Part shown: piece after piece, positions 17,506-26,460 of the stretch
How positions within the stretch are numbered: position 1 is the stretch's first letter
Layout of the letters: every line of letters begins with the position of its first letter
From: Pseudomonas fluorescens
GTDB lineage: Bacteria; Pseudomonadota; Gammaproteobacteria; Pseudomonadales; Pseudomonadaceae
DNA: 64,000 nucleotides
Direction of reading: 5' to 3'
NCBI RefSeq assembly: GCF_902497775.2
Contig: NZ_OZ024668.1
Span: 62,001 to 126,000 of the forward strand
Position numbers and translations under genes: made by a program
Notes under the pieces: model-generated
The model's database searches: none
Told to the model about the DNA's origin: nothing
Seen by the model: only the letters and a program-made list of their open reading frames with translations

Positions 17506-18171
17506 ATGTTCACCGGCATCATCGAATCGATTGGCAGCATCCGTTCTCTGACCCCCAAAGGCGGTGACGTGCGGGTGTATGTCGAAACCGGCAAGCTCGA
17601 CCTGGGCGACGTCAAACTGGGCGACAGCATCGCCGTCAACGGCGTGTGCCTGACTGCGGTCGAGCTGCCTGGCGATGGCTTCTGGGCCGACGTCAGCCGT
17701 GAAACCCTCGACTGCACCGCTTTCAGCGAGCTCAAAAGCGGCAGCCGGGTCAACCTCGAAAAAGCCCTGACGCCGACCACCCGCCTGGGCGGTCACCTGG
17801 TCAGCGGCCACGTCGACGGCGTTGGCGAAGTGGTCTCGCGCAGCGATAACGCCCGCGCCATCCAGTTCCGCATCCGTGCGCCCAAAGAGCTGGCCAAATA
17901 CATTGCCCACAAGGGCTCGATCACCGTCGACGGCACCAGCCTGACGGTGAACGTGGTCGATGGCGCCGAGTTCGAGCTGACCATCGTCCCGCACACCTTG
18001 GCCGAAACTATCATGGCCGACTACCGTCCAGGTCGTCGGGTGAACCTTGAGGTCGACCTGCTGGCACGTTACCTGGAGCGCCTGCTGCTGGGTGACAAGG
18101 CCGCCGAGCCAAGTAAAGGCAGCGGTATCACCGAAAGTTTCCTGGCCGCCAACGGCTACCTGAAATCCTGA
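17506..18171 (+). CDS. ribE: Riboflavin synthase, alpha chain
   Basis: A 221-residue enzyme that dismutates two lumazines to riboflavin. Two tandem lumazine-binding barrels are visible: the first starts MFTGIIESIGSI, the second near GGHLVSGHVDGVGEV, which repeats the pattern of the first with SITVDGTSLTVN matching SIAVNGVCLTAV. GGAGG lies 8 nt upstream of the ATG. It lies within the rib run, 18 nt before ribBA. Confidence 0.96.
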   Translation: MFTGIIESIGSIRSLTPKGGDVRVYVETGKLDLGDVKLGDSIAVNGVCLTAVELPGDGFWADVSRETLDCTAFSELKSGSRVNLEKALTPTTRLGGHLVSGHVDGVGEVVSRSDNARAIQFRIRAPKELAKYIAHKGSITVDGTSLTVNVVDGAEFELTIVPHTLAETIMADYRPGRRVNLEVDLLARYLERLLLGDKAAEPSKGSGITESFLAANGYLKS

Positions 18172-18189
18172 TTTGAAAGGGGGTGCCCA

Positions 18190-19284
18190 GTGGCGCTCAA
18201 CAGCATCGAAGAACTGGTCGAAGACATTCGCCAGGGCAAAATGGTCATCCTCATGGATGACGAAGACCGCGAGAACGAAGGCGACCTGATCATGGCCGCC
18301 GAGTGCTGCAAGGCCGAACACATCAACTTCATGGCCAAGCACGCCCGTGGTCTGATCTGCATGCCGATGTCGCGCGAGCGCTGCGAAACGCTCAAGCTGC
18401 CGTTGATGGCCCCACGCAATGGCTCGGGCTTCGGCACCAAGTTCACCGTGTCGATCGAAGCCGCCACCGGCGTCACCACCGGCATTTCCGCCGCCGACCG
18501 CGCGCGCACCGTGCAGGCGGCCGCCGCCCGTGATGCCAAGGCCGAAGACATCGTTAGCCCCGGCCACATCTTCCCGCTGATGGCTCAGCCTGGCGGTACC
18601 CTGGCCCGTGCCGGTCACACCGAAGCGGCCTGCGACCTGGCGCGCATGGCCGGTTTCGAGCCGAGCGGGGTGATCTGCGAGGTGATGAACGATGACGGCA
18701 CCATGTCCCGTCGCGCCGAGCTTGAGACCTTCGCTGCCGAACACAACATCAAGATCGGCACCATTGCCGACCTGATCCACTACCGGATGATCCACGAACG
18801 TACCGTTCAGCGGGTTTCCGAGCAGCCGCTGGACAGCGAGCTGGGCCATTTCAACCTGGTCACCTACCGTGATTCGGTCGAGGGCGACGTGCACATGGCC
18901 CTGACCCTGGGCAACATCTGCGCCGAAGAACCGACCCTGGTACGGGTGCACAACATGGACCCGCTGCGCGACCTGCTGATGGTCAAGCAACCGGGCCGCT
19001 GGAGCCTGCGCGCGGCCATGAGCGCCGTTGCAGACGCTGGCAGCGGTGTGGTGCTGCTGCTCGGTCACCCGCTCGATGGCGACGTGCTGCTGGCGCACAT
19101 TCGCGAAAGCGCCGACGCTGGCGCGCAAGCGAAAACCCCGACCACCTACAGCACTGTGGGTGCAGGTTCGCAGATCCTGCGCGACCTCGGCGTGCGCAAA
19201 ATGCGTCTGATGAGTTCGCCAATGAAGTTCAATGCGATATCCGGATTCGATCTGGAAGTTGTAGAATACGTGCCCTCCGAATAA
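18190..19284 (+). CDS. ribBA: RibBA fusion: DHBP synthase with degenerate GTP cyclohydrolase II domain
   Basis: A 364-residue fusion. The N-terminal 200 residues are a complete 3,4-dihydroxy-2-butanone 4-phosphate synthase with DDEDRENEGD (about 23-32) and the SPGHIFPL and RAGHTEAA blocks. The C-terminal 160 residues align with GTP cyclohydrolase II in overall pattern but lack the zinc motif GD-x-FSxRCDCG and the catalytic RQEGRGIG block. I infer no cyclohydrolase activity, as reported for RibBX-type proteins. The start is GTG 18190 behind AAAGGGGG. The true RibA is at 22710. Confidence 0.93.
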   Translation: MALNSIEELVEDIRQGKMVILMDDEDRENEGDLIMAAECCKAEHINFMAKHARGLICMPMSRERCETLKLPLMAPRNGSGFGTKFTVSIEAATGVTTGISAADRARTVQAAAARDAKAEDIVSPGHIFPLMAQPGGTLARAGHTEAACDLARMAGFEPSGVICEVMNDDGTMSRRAELETFAAEHNIKIGTIADLIHYRMIHERTVQRVSEQPLDSELGHFNLVTYRDSVEGDVHMALTLGNICAEEPTLVRVHNMDPLRDLLMVKQPGRWSLRAAMSAVADAGSGVVLLLGHPLDGDVLLAHIRESADAGAQAKTPTTYSTVGAGSQILRDLGVRKMRLMSSPMKFNAISGFDLEVVEYVPSE

Positions 19285-19327
19285 AGCAGGCGGTTTGTCG
19301 CGCTGCCATTCGTGTCCCAAACCCCCA

Positions 19328-19349
19328 CAGGCCGCCCGTTTGCGGCCTG
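19328..19349 (+). terminator. Hairpin between ribBA and ribH
   Basis: CAGGCCGC and GCGGCCTG form an 8-bp perfect stem with a 6-nt loop, followed by GCTCTTT. The T-run is short, so it may only reduce read-through into ribH or protect the 3' end of the upstream message. Confidence 0.5.
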
Positions 19350-19373
19350 GCTCTTTAAGATGAGAACTCCGGA

Positions 19374-19850
19374 ATGACCCTGAAGACCATCGAAGGTACC
19401 TTCATCGCCCCCAAAGGTCGCTATGCTTTGGTGGTTGGCCGCTTCAACAGCTTCGTCGTCGAAAGCCTGGTGAGCGGTGCCGTTGACGCCCTGGTTCGCC
19501 ACGGTGTGAACGAAAGCGACATCACCATCATCCGTGCCCCGGGTGCCTTCGAAATCCCGCTGGTAGCACAGAAAGTCGCCCAGCAAAGCGAATATGCCGC
19601 GATCATCGCCCTGGGCGCCGTGATCCGTGGTGGTACTCCGCACTTTGAATACGTTGCGGGCGAATGCACCAAGGGCCTGGCCCAGGTGTCCATGGAGTTC
19701 GGCGTGCCGGTCTCCTTCGGTGTCCTGACCGTCGATTCGATCGAACAGGCCATTGAGCGTTCCGGCACCAAGGCCGGCAACAAGGGCGCCGAAGCTGCCC
19801 TGTCCGCTCTGGAAATGGTCAGCCTGCTGGCGCAGTTGGAGGCCAAGTGA
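19374..19850 (+). CDS. ribH: 6,7-dimethyl-8-ribityllumazine synthase
   Basis: A 158-residue enzyme that condenses the RibB and RibD products. The family landmarks are present: [17 protein letters not shown] near the N-terminus, RAPGAFEIP, and [16 protein letters not shown] with the catalytic His. Members assemble as pentamers or icosahedra. The gene overlaps nusB by 4 nt (GTGA), the same coupling seen in many proteobacteria. Confidence 0.97.
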   Translation: MTLKTIEGTFIAPKGRYALVVGRFNSFVVESLVSGAVDALVRHGVNESDITIIRAPGAFEIPLVAQKVAQQSEYAAIIALGAVIRGGTPHFEYVAGECTKGLAQVSMEFGVPVSFGVLTVDSIEQAIERSGTKAGNKGAEAALSALEMVSLLAQLEAK

Positions 19851-20347
19851 TTAGCGACGAAAGCGATCGTTTCAACCCGCGCGATCCAAAACCTGCGGAT
19901 GCTGGCAAGCCATCGAAAAGCGCCAAGCGTCGCGAAGCCCGTCAGCTCGCGACTCAGGCCCTGTACCAATGGCACATGGCCAAGCAGTCGCTGAACGAGA
20001 TCGAAGCGCAGTTCCGGGTCGATAACGATTTCACCGATGTCGACGGTGCCTACTTCCGCGAAATCCTTCACGGAGTTCCGACGAAGAAAGTCGAAATCGA
20101 CGAAGCACTCAAGCCTTGCCTGGACCTGGCCCTTGAAGAGCTCGATCCGGTTGAGCTGGCGGTGCTGCGCCTGTCCACCTGGGAGTTCATGATGCGCGCG
20201 GATGTGCCGTACCGCGTCGTGATCAACGAAGGCGTGGAACTGGCCAAAGTGTTTGGCGCCACCGACGGCCACAAGTTCGTCAACGGCGTGCTCGACAAGC
20301 TGGCACCACGCCTGCGTGAAGCCGAAGTCAAGGCGTTCAAGCGCTGA
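19847..20347 (+). CDS. nusB: Transcription antitermination factor NusB
   Basis: A 166-residue all-helical NusB that with NusE binds boxA RNA in rRNA operons. The typical start of the fold ([22 protein letters not shown], here [18 protein letters not shown]) begins at residue 27, and the C-terminal [13 protein letters not shown] and [10 protein letters not shown] are present. The N-terminal 25 residues are a polar extension ([14 protein letters not shown]). GTG start overlaps the ribH stop. Confidence 0.96.
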   Translation: MISDESDRFNPRDPKPADAGKPSKSAKRREARQLATQALYQWHMAKQSLNEIEAQFRVDNDFTDVDGAYFREILHGVPTKKVEIDEALKPCLDLALEELDPVELAVLRLSTWEFMMRADVPYRVVINEGVELAKVFGATDGHKFVNGVLDKLAPRLREAEVKAFKR

Positions 20348-20365
20348 TTCCGGCGCTTTGCACCA

Positions 20366-21331
20366 ATGGGTGAGTTCGAGCTGATCCGTCATTACTTCGC
20401 CGCCGCGTCCTGTGCGCAAGGCGGCGAACATGTGGCACTGGGTATAGGCGATGATTGCGCCTTGCTCAGCCTGCCGCCTGGCGAACAGTTGGCGATCTCC
20501 ACCGATACGCTGGTGGCCGGGGTGCATTTCCCGGCTGTCTGCGACCCTTTTCTGCTCGGTCAGCGTTCGCTGGCCGTCGCTGCCAGTGACCTGGCGGCCA
20601 TGGGCGCCACGCCCATCGGTTTTACCCTTGCCCTGACTCTGCCGGAGGTTCGCGCCGACTGGCTGCAGGGCTATGCCCGTGGTTTGAACCAGATGGCTGA
20701 AAGCTGCCGCCTGAGCCTGATCGGCGGTGACACCACCCGTGGCCCGCTGAGCCTGACCATGACCGTTTTCGGCCGCGTCCCGGCTGGCCAGGCCCTGACC
20801 CGCGGCGGTGCCCGCGCCGGTGACCTGCTGTGCGTTGGCCGCGACCTGGGCAATGCCGCTGGGGCCTTGCCGCTGGTGCTGGGCGAGCGCTCGGGCGATG
20901 CTGTGCAAGCAGGTCCGCTGCTCGCTCAATACTGGTCGCCGCAGCCGCAACTGGCACTGGGCCAGGCGCTGCGCGGCAAGGCTACGGCTGCACTGGACAT
21001 CTCCGACGGCCTGCTCGCTGATTGTGGCCATATCGCCAAGGCGTCGCAGGTGGCTTTGCAGGTCGAGTTGGAGCGGCTGCCGTTGTCGGCGGCCTTGCAG
21101 GCCTTTTGCGGCCGCGAAGGCGCGCAACAGGCGGCACTGGCCGGGGGCGACGATTACGTCCTGGCTTTTACCCTGCCCGAAACCGAACTTGCGCCGCTGC
21201 TGGCGGCCGGCTGGCCGATCCATGTGGTCGGGCGGGTCACTGCCGGCATCGGCGTGCGCCTGCTCGATGGCTGTGGCCAGGACATCACCCCGCATACCCG
21301 GGGCTATCAACATTTTAAGGAGACACCGTGA
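20366..21331 (+). CDS. thiL: Thiamine-monophosphate kinase
   Basis: A 321-residue ATP-dependent kinase that makes thiamine diphosphate. The N-terminus MGEFELIRHYFA, the metal-binding GIGDDCALL and AASDLAAMGA, and the GGDTT block match ThiL of the PurM-like superfamily. It follows nusB by 18 nt and overlaps pgpA by 4 nt, as in other gamma-proteobacteria. Confidence 0.95.
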   Translation: MGEFELIRHYFAAASCAQGGEHVALGIGDDCALLSLPPGEQLAISTDTLVAGVHFPAVCDPFLLGQRSLAVAASDLAAMGATPIGFTLALTLPEVRADWLQGYARGLNQMAESCRLSLIGGDTTRGPLSLTMTVFGRVPAGQALTRGGARAGDLLCVGRDLGNAAGALPLVLGERSGDAVQAGPLLAQYWSPQPQLALGQALRGKATAALDISDGLLADCGHIAKASQVALQVELERLPLSAALQAFCGREGAQQAALAGGDDYVLAFTLPETELAPLLAAGWPIHVVGRVTAGIGVRLLDGCGQDITPHTRGYQHFKETP

Positions 21332-21831
21332 CCGATCACCCCAAACAGGTGCCAGCGGAGTTCGTTCCGCCGTCGGTCTGGCGCAATCCCTGGCATTTCC
21401 TGGCTTTCGGCTTCGGCTCCGGGACCTTGCCCAAGGCCCCGGGAACCTGGGGTTCGCTGGTGGCTCTACCCTTTATCCCGTTGTGGCAGATGCTGCCCGA
21501 CTGGGGCTACTGGCTGATGCTCGGCCTGACCATGCTGTTCGGCTTCTGGCTGTGCGGCAAGGTTGCCGACGATTTGAAAGTGCACGACCACGAAGGCATC
21601 GTCTGGGACGAAATGGTCGGCATGTGGATTACCCTGTGGCTGGTGCCGGAAGGGTGGCAGTGGCTGCTGGCGGGCTTTTTGATGTTCCGCTTTTTCGACA
21701 TCCTCAAGCCCTGGCCTATTCGCTGGGTTGACCGCCATGTGCATGGCGGTGTGGGTATCATGCTCGACGACGTGCTGGCCGGGGTATTTGCCTGGCTGGG
21801 CATGCAGGTTCTGGTATGGAGCTTTACTTAA
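21328..21831 (+). CDS. pgpA: Phosphatidylglycerophosphatase A
   Basis: A 167-residue inner-membrane phosphatase for phosphatidylglycerol synthesis. It carries the PgpA pattern: GFGSGTLPKAPGTWGS near residue 30, the metal-binding VWDEMVGMW, and RFFDILKPWPI, with about four hydrophobic segments. GTG start overlaps the thiL stop (GTGA). Confidence 0.95.
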   Translation: MTDHPKQVPAEFVPPSVWRNPWHFLAFGFGSGTLPKAPGTWGSLVALPFIPLWQMLPDWGYWLMLGLTMLFGFWLCGKVADDLKVHDHEGIVWDEMVGMWITLWLVPEGWQWLLAGFLMFRFFDILKPWPIRWVDRHVHGGVGIMLDDVLAGVFAWLGMQVLVWSFT

Positions 21832-21843
21832 GGGAGCTGGGCG

Positions 21844-22596
21844 ATGACTGGATGGCGGCTGTTGCTGTTATTGCTGGTCCTGGTGGGAAGTGCGGTACGG
21901 GCGGCTGATGCGCCTGCAACGACGCCGGGTCAGGTCCGCCTGGTCAGTGAGGAGTGGCTCGACTACACCAACGCCGATGGCAGCGGCCTGGCCTGGGAAG
22001 TGCTGCGCAAGGTGTTCGAGCCGGCCGGGGTCAAGGTCCGGATCCAGAGTGCGCCTTACAGCCGTGCGGTCGGTCTGGTCAAGCGCGGTGAGGCGGATGC
22101 CTGGGTTGGCTCCTATCACGAAGAGAACGCCGATAACCTCTACCCGCGTTGGCATTTCGATATGGACCATATCTATGCCCTGGGCCTGGCGACCCGTCCT
22201 GTCCCCACCCAACAGACCCTCGGGCAGTTTCGCCTGGCCTGGGTGCGTGGCTACGACTACAAGAATTACCTGCCCAATGTCGGGCGCTTTCGTGAGATTC
22301 AACGTCGCGAGGGCATCCTGCCGATGCTTGAACATGATCGCGTCGACTTCTACATCGATGCCCTGACCGAAGTCGACTATGTGCTCGGGCAGGCCGCCAA
22401 ACCGCAGCTTTTTCGCCGCTCCCACCTGGCCGAATTGCCGCTGTACCTGGCGTTTTCCCGCAGTGCCGAAGGCAAGGCATTGCGCAACTTGTTCGACCAG
22501 CGCATGGACAAGCTGGTCGCCAGTGGTGAGCTGCGCGATATTTTCCGTCGTTGGTCGCAGCCTTATCCGTTCGACAAGGGAGGCCGGGCTGAGTAG
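21844..22596 (+). CDS. Periplasmic solute-binding protein-like (SBP family 3)
   Basis: A 250-residue secreted protein with signal peptide MTGWRLLLLLLVLVGSAVRA and a type II periplasmic-binding fold: VRLVSEEWLDYTNADGSGLAW, then VKRGEADAWVG, and a C-terminal MDKLVASGELRDIFRRW. No permease or ATPase gene is nearby, so it is an orphan binding protein or a sensor partner. The ligand is unknown. It follows pgpA by 12 nt and may share its transcript. Confidence 0.83.
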   Translation: MTGWRLLLLLLVLVGSAVRAADAPATTPGQVRLVSEEWLDYTNADGSGLAWEVLRKVFEPAGVKVRIQSAPYSRAVGLVKRGEADAWVGSYHEENADNLYPRWHFDMDHIYALGLATRPVPTQQTLGQFRLAWVRGYDYKNYLPNVGRFREIQRREGILPMLEHDRVDFYIDALTEVDYVLGQAAKPQLFRRSHLAELPLYLAFSRSAEGKALRNLFDQRMDKLVASGELRDIFRRWSQPYPFDKGGRAE

Positions 22597-22709
22597 GTCC
22601 AATCGTACGTCTCGATGGGTTTGAACAAACATTCCACCTGAGCACCCCGGCCACATACTGATACAATCGGTTGACTTTTTTTATCAAGCTTTCAGATCAG
22701 GAGCACAAC

Positions 22710-23327
22710 GTGCCCGTCGTTTTTGTTGCCGCTTCCAAGCTGCCTACCCCGTTTGCAACCTTCACCATGCATGGTTTTCTCGATGAAGCCACCGGTCGCG
22801 AGCACGTCGTGCTCAGCCTGGGTGATGTGGCCGACGGACAGCCGGTTCTGGGGCGCCTGCATTCCGAATGCCTGACCGGCGATGCCTTGTTCAGCCAACG
22901 CTGCGACTGCGGTTCACAACTTGAGGCCGCGCTGCAGGCCATCGCTCGTGAAGGCCGGGGCGTGCTGCTGTACTTGCGCCAGGAAGGTCGGGGCATTGGC
23001 CTGCTGAACAAGATCCGCGCCTACGAACTGCAAGATGGCGGTGCCGATACCGTCGAAGCCAACGAGCGCCTGGGCTTTGCCGCCGACCAGCGCGACTACG
23101 GCATGTGCCAGCCGATGCTCGAACACCTGGGGGTCAAGTCGCTGCGGCTGATGACCAACAACCCGCGCAAGGTCAAAGCGCTGACCGGCATGGGTATCCC
23201 GGTTGCCGAGCGTGTGCCGCTGCACACCGGCCACAACCCGCACAACAAACACTACCTGGCGACCAAAGCCGGCAAGCTCGGCCACATGATGGGCAACGAG
23301 CACCAGGGCGAGGCCGGTCGGGCGTGA
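22710..23327 (+). CDS. ribA: GTP cyclohydrolase II
   Basis: A 205-residue zinc enzyme committing GTP to riboflavin. Zinc ligands are Cys54, Cys65 and Cys67 in [17 protein letters not shown], and the catalytic [12 protein letters not shown] is intact. GTG 22710, behind CAGGAGC, gives the conserved [14 protein letters not shown] start. As the RibBA fusion has lost this activity, this gene is probably the cell's main source. It overlaps the next gene by 4 nt (GTGA). Confidence 0.95.
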   Translation: MPVVFVAASKLPTPFATFTMHGFLDEATGREHVVLSLGDVADGQPVLGRLHSECLTGDALFSQRCDCGSQLEAALQAIAREGRGVLLYLRQEGRGIGLLNKIRAYELQDGGADTVEANERLGFAADQRDYGMCQPMLEHLGVKSLRLMTNNPRKVKALTGMGIPVAERVPLHTGHNPHNKHYLATKAGKLGHMMGNEHQGEAGRA

Positions 23328-23743
23328 CCCGTGCCCAGGTTCGTCGTCGCCTGGAGCTGGCCTGGTGGCAGTACCTGGCTGTGGCGCTGGCGCCGTTGCT
23401 GGTGTTTGCCTGGGCCTTTGGCGGTGTGCAGGCGCTGATCCCGATCCTGGCCATGCCGATGTTCATCGCCGGTGTGGCCTCAATGTTCCTCAGCCTGCCG
23501 CGCTTCGGCGCCTACAAGCATGGGTTGATCGCCACCCAGAAAGCCCTCAATACAGACGACGAGCCTGCGGCCTGGATCGAGCTGGCGCGCATTCGTCGCT
23601 TGGGCATGCTGTTCGCCTGCCTGCCGGCCTGGGTTGCCGCGCTGTCGGTATTCGTCGGGCTTGAGGCGGTGCCGCAGATCCTCCTGGCGATTTCCAGCGT
23701 GGTCCTGCTTTACCTCTACCGTATCCCTCGCCAGCTCGGCTGA
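23324..23743 (+). CDS. Small inner-membrane protein
   Basis: A 139-residue protein with about four hydrophobic helices ([44 protein letters not shown] and [15 protein letters not shown]), a Trp-rich N-terminus and charged loops. I do not recognise a family. It is locked between ribA (4-nt GTGA overlap) and the btuF-like gene (1-nt TGATG overlap), so all three are co-translated. GTG 23324 is the start implied by the overlap. Confidence 0.7.
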   Translation: MTRAQVRRRLELAWWQYLAVALAPLLVFAWAFGGVQALIPILAMPMFIAGVASMFLSLPRFGAYKHGLIATQKALNTDDEPAAWIELARIRRLGMLFACLPAWVAALSVFVGLEAVPQILLAISSVVLLYLYRIPRQLG

Positions 23744-24552
23744 TGCGCCGTTACCTGTGGTTGTTGCTCCTGGCCCTCGGCATGCCGCTGGCGGCAGCGC
23801 CGCGGGTGGTCAGCCTGGCGCCCTCGATCAGCGAAATCATCCTCGACCTGCAGGCCGCCGACCTGCTGGTAGGCATGGCCGAGTGGCACGAACGACCGGC
23901 ACAGTTAAGCGCCGTACCGTTGGTGGGCCGCTACGGTCAGCTGGACATGGAGCGCCTGCTCAGCGTACGCCCGGACCTGGTGTTGTACTGGCCGGGCAGC
24001 GTGCCGGCGGCCCAGCGTGCGCAGCTCGAACGCCTGGGTATCCCGCTGTATAGCGTCGATGTGTACGAGCTGGATGACCTGGTGTCCCAGGTCGACGAAA
24101 TTGGTGTGCGCATCGGGCGCAAGGAGCAAGGCAGGCAGCTGTCCGCAGCCCTGCGCAACCGCCTTGCCGCGCTGCGCCAGCAGTACCATCGCGAGCGTGC
24201 CCTGACAGTGTTCTATCAGGTCTGGGACAAGCCGCTGTATACCGTTGGCGGTTACCAGATCATCTCCGATGCGCTGAGCGTCTGCGGTGCCCGTAACGTG
24301 TTTGCCGACCTCACTCAGCCGGCGCCACAGGTCAATCTGGAGACCGTGCTGGCGCGCAATCCCCAGGTGATCCTCGCTCCCGACCAGCTTCAGCTCGATG
24401 CCTGGAAGGCTTGGCCGCACGTCGCTGCCGTGCGCGATGGCCTGCTGTTGCAGGTACCGGACAAGGGTCTTGAGCGTCCCAGCGGGCAGATGATCGAAGC
24501 GACGGCGAAGCTGTGTGCGCTGCTGCAGGCTAAAGCGCCGGCGTCCAGGTGA
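23743..24552 (+). CDS. BtuF-like cobalamin-binding periplasmic protein
   Basis: A 269-residue class III binding protein with signal peptide [19 protein letters not shown]. The BtuF/FhuD pattern is clear: RVVSLAPSISEIILDL, LVGMAEW, the long helix LERLGIPLYSV and DALSVCGARNVFADL. No BtuC/BtuD genes are adjacent. It converges with a TonB-dependent receptor gene of the BtuB type, overlapping it by 23 nt at the 3' ends, which supports corrinoid uptake. Confidence 0.85.
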   Translation: MRRYLWLLLLALGMPLAAAPRVVSLAPSISEIILDLQAADLLVGMAEWHERPAQLSAVPLVGRYGQLDMERLLSVRPDLVLYWPGSVPAAQRAQLERLGIPLYSVDVYELDDLVSQVDEIGVRIGRKEQGRQLSAALRNRLAALRQQYHRERALTVFYQVWDKPLYTVGGYQIISDALSVCGARNVFADLTQPAPQVNLETVLARNPQVILAPDQLQLDAWKAWPHVAAVRDGLLLQVPDKGLERPSGQMIEATAKLCALLQAKAPASR

Positions 24553-26383
24553 CGCCCAGCAGCCAGGTGCGACCTTCTTCGCGGTAGTCAGCGAAGCCTG
24601 CGCCATAACGGTACTGCGCGCGGCTGTAGGCTTTATCCAGCAGGTTATCGGCCTTGAGCTCCAGGCGAATCTCGCGGCTCAGGTTCCAACTGCCGCGCAA
24701 GCCGAGCAGGCCGTAGCCACTGAGTGAGCGTTTGTTGTCGGCGTCCGCGTAACTGCTGCTGACCGCCTGCCAACTGGCGCCGAGGCCCAGGCGTTCGAAC
24801 TGGCGATCAAGGTCCAGGCTCAGGGTGCGGCGGGCGCGGCGTTCCAGGGTGTGCCCGGAGTCGCGGTCACGTGGGTCGATCAGCGCCAGGCCGAGGCTGC
24901 TCTGCCAGCCGAACCAATCCTGATGCAGGCTCGCTTCAACACCATTGATGCGCGCCGAGCCGACATTGTGTGGGATGAAGTTGGGGCCCAGGGAGATCGC
25001 ATTGCGCAGGTCGGTGCGGTACAGCGACGCCTCCAGCCGGGTGGTTTCAGCCAGTTGGCTGCGCCATTGCAGCTCGTAGCTCTTCGAGCGTTCGGGTTTA
25101 AGGTCAGGGTTGCCGTAGTCCGGGTAGTAGAGATCGTTGAAAGTCGGCGCACGGAAGCCTTCGCTGTAGGACAGCAGCAGGTCGTTGTCGGCGTTGAGCG
25201 GCAAGCCAAGGCTGGCGCTCCAGCTGTTCTGGCTGCCGAACTGCTGGTTCTGGTCGCGGCGCACGCCCACTTCGGTGCTGAAGTTGTCGCCCTTGTAGCG
25301 ATGTTGCACGAAGGCGGCGCGATTCCAGCGGCTGTCTTCGTCCAGAGGCGTACTGGCGTGCAGACGGTCCTGGTACCAATCGCCACCCAGCAGCAGGTTG
25401 TTGCGCTCATCCAGGCTCAGATCGTTCTGCCAGTTGATCGAGTCGCGGTAGGTGTTGAACTCGCTCCCGCCCGGCTGCAATGAGTCGCGCTTGGTATCGC
25501 GGTTCTCGCTGTGGCCCAGTTCCAGGCGTGAATGCCACATCTCGGTGAGCTGTGCGTCGGCGTAGGTGCCGATGCTGCTGAGATTGAAGTCGGTATAGGG
25601 TTGGCTGCGGTCGCCAAACAGGTTGTCGTACTCGCTGCGCCCACGGCTGTCGAGCAGGTTCAGGCCCAGCTCCAGCGCGTCGCTGGCGACATGGCTGAGG
25701 TTCAGGCTCAGGCTCTTGTTGCGGTAGGCATCGTGATCGCCGTTGGCCGGGAACGACTCACGGGTGGCGTTGATGCCGGCGGTTTCGTCGAGACCGGCGG
25801 CGAGGTTGAAACGGGTGCGCTCGTCACCGCCCGAGAGGCCAACGTCTCGTTGCCAGCTCTGGTTGCTGCCGCCGGCCAGGTGCAGGCGTGGTTGCAGGCC
25901 GGGCTTGGCGGCGCGGCGGGTAAAGATCTGGATCACCCCACCAATCGCATCGCTGCCGTAGATCGCCGAGCGCGAACCGCGCAGCACTTCGATCCGTTCG
26001 ATCTGATCGATGTTGAGAAACTGCAGGCCGCTGTCGCCGGACGAAGTGTTGGCGATGCGTACGCCGTCGACCAGTACCAGGCTCTGGGCCGACTTGGTGC
26101 CGCGAATGAAGATACCGGGCAAGCTGCCCCGTCCGCCGGTGCGCGAGACCTGAACGCCGGGTACATGGGTCAGCAGGTCAGTGACGCTGGAAGGCTGCAG
26201 GCGGTCGATGTCGTCACGGGTGAAGACCGTGTTGGCGGCGCTGGTTTGTGTGCGGTCTTCGACTTGGCGGTTGGCGCTGATCAGCGTATTGGGCAGCTTC
26301 AGGGCGCTTTCGCGGTCGATCGGGGCGGCCAGCAGGGTGCTCGGCAGGCATAGCAGGAAGGGGGCGAGGCGCAGGTAGGGCAT
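24530..26383 (-). CDS. btuB: TonB-dependent receptor, BtuB type
   Basis: A 617-residue outer-membrane receptor. A signal peptide (MPYLRLAPFLLCLPSTLLAA) is followed by a TonB-box-like TLISANR, the plug (DLLTHVPGVQVSRTGGRGSLPG, FIRGTKSAQSLVLVDGVRI) and a 22-strand barrel. The length and plug match vitamin B12 receptors. ATG 26383 has GGAAC 8 nt upstream; ATG 26395 has none. A REP pair lies only 16 nt upstream, leaving no space for a cobalamin riboswitch. Co-directional dxs is the next gene upstream. Confidence 0.87.
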   Translation of the reverse strand: MPYLRLAPFLLCLPSTLLAAPIDRESALKLPNTLISANRQVEDRTQTSAANTVFTRDDIDRLQPSSVTDLLTHVPGVQVSRTGGRGSLPGIFIRGTKSAQSLVLVDGVRIANTSSGDSGLQFLNIDQIERIEVLRGSRSAIYGSDAIGGVIQIFTRRAAKPGLQPRLHLAGGSNQSWQRDVGLSGGDERTRFNLAAGLDETAGINATRESFPANGDHDAYRNKSLSLNLSHVASDALELGLNLLDSRGRSEYDNLFGDRSQPYTDFNLSSIGTYADAQLTEMWHSRLELGHSENRDTKRDSLQPGGSEFNTYRDSINWQNDLSLDERNNLLLGGDWYQDRLHASTPLDEDSRWNRAAFVQHRYKGDNFSTEVGVRRDQNQQFGSQNSWSASLGLPLNADNDLLLSYSEGFRAPTFNDLYYPDYGNPDLKPERSKSYELQWRSQLAETTRLEASLYRTDLRNAISLGPNFIPHNVGSARINGVEASLHQDWFGWQSSLGLALIDPRDRDSGHTLERRARRTLSLDLDRQFERLGLGASWQAVSSSYADADNKRSLSGYGLLGLRGSWNLSREIRLELKADNLLDKAYSRAQYRYGAGFADYREEGRTWLLGVTWTPAL

Positions 26384-26399
26384 GGGGTGTTCCATTGCT

Positions 26400-26454
26400 A
26401 TCGCGGGTCAAGCCCGCTCCTACAAGACCTGTAGGAGCGGGCTTGACCCGCGAT
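26400..26454. repeat. REP inverted pair 3 (GGGTCAAG variant)
   Basis: REP pair with arms reading ATCGCGGGTCAAGCCCGCTC and the reverse complement, 5-nt loop, no mismatch. The GGGTCAAG core differs from the common GGGGCAAG by a compensated pair. It fills the whole 65-nt gap between dxs and btuB. Confidence 0.92.
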
Positions 26455-26460
26455 GAGGTC

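Noticed and set aside
17152..21313. Very long antisense open frames over ribBA, ribH, nusB and thiL
   Set aside because: High-GC codon bias leaves stops rare in the antisense frame; no ribosome-binding sites, and the sense genes are unambiguous.
26384..26460. Cobalamin riboswitch before btuB
   Set aside because: The gap is filled by a REP pair; no B12-box is present.
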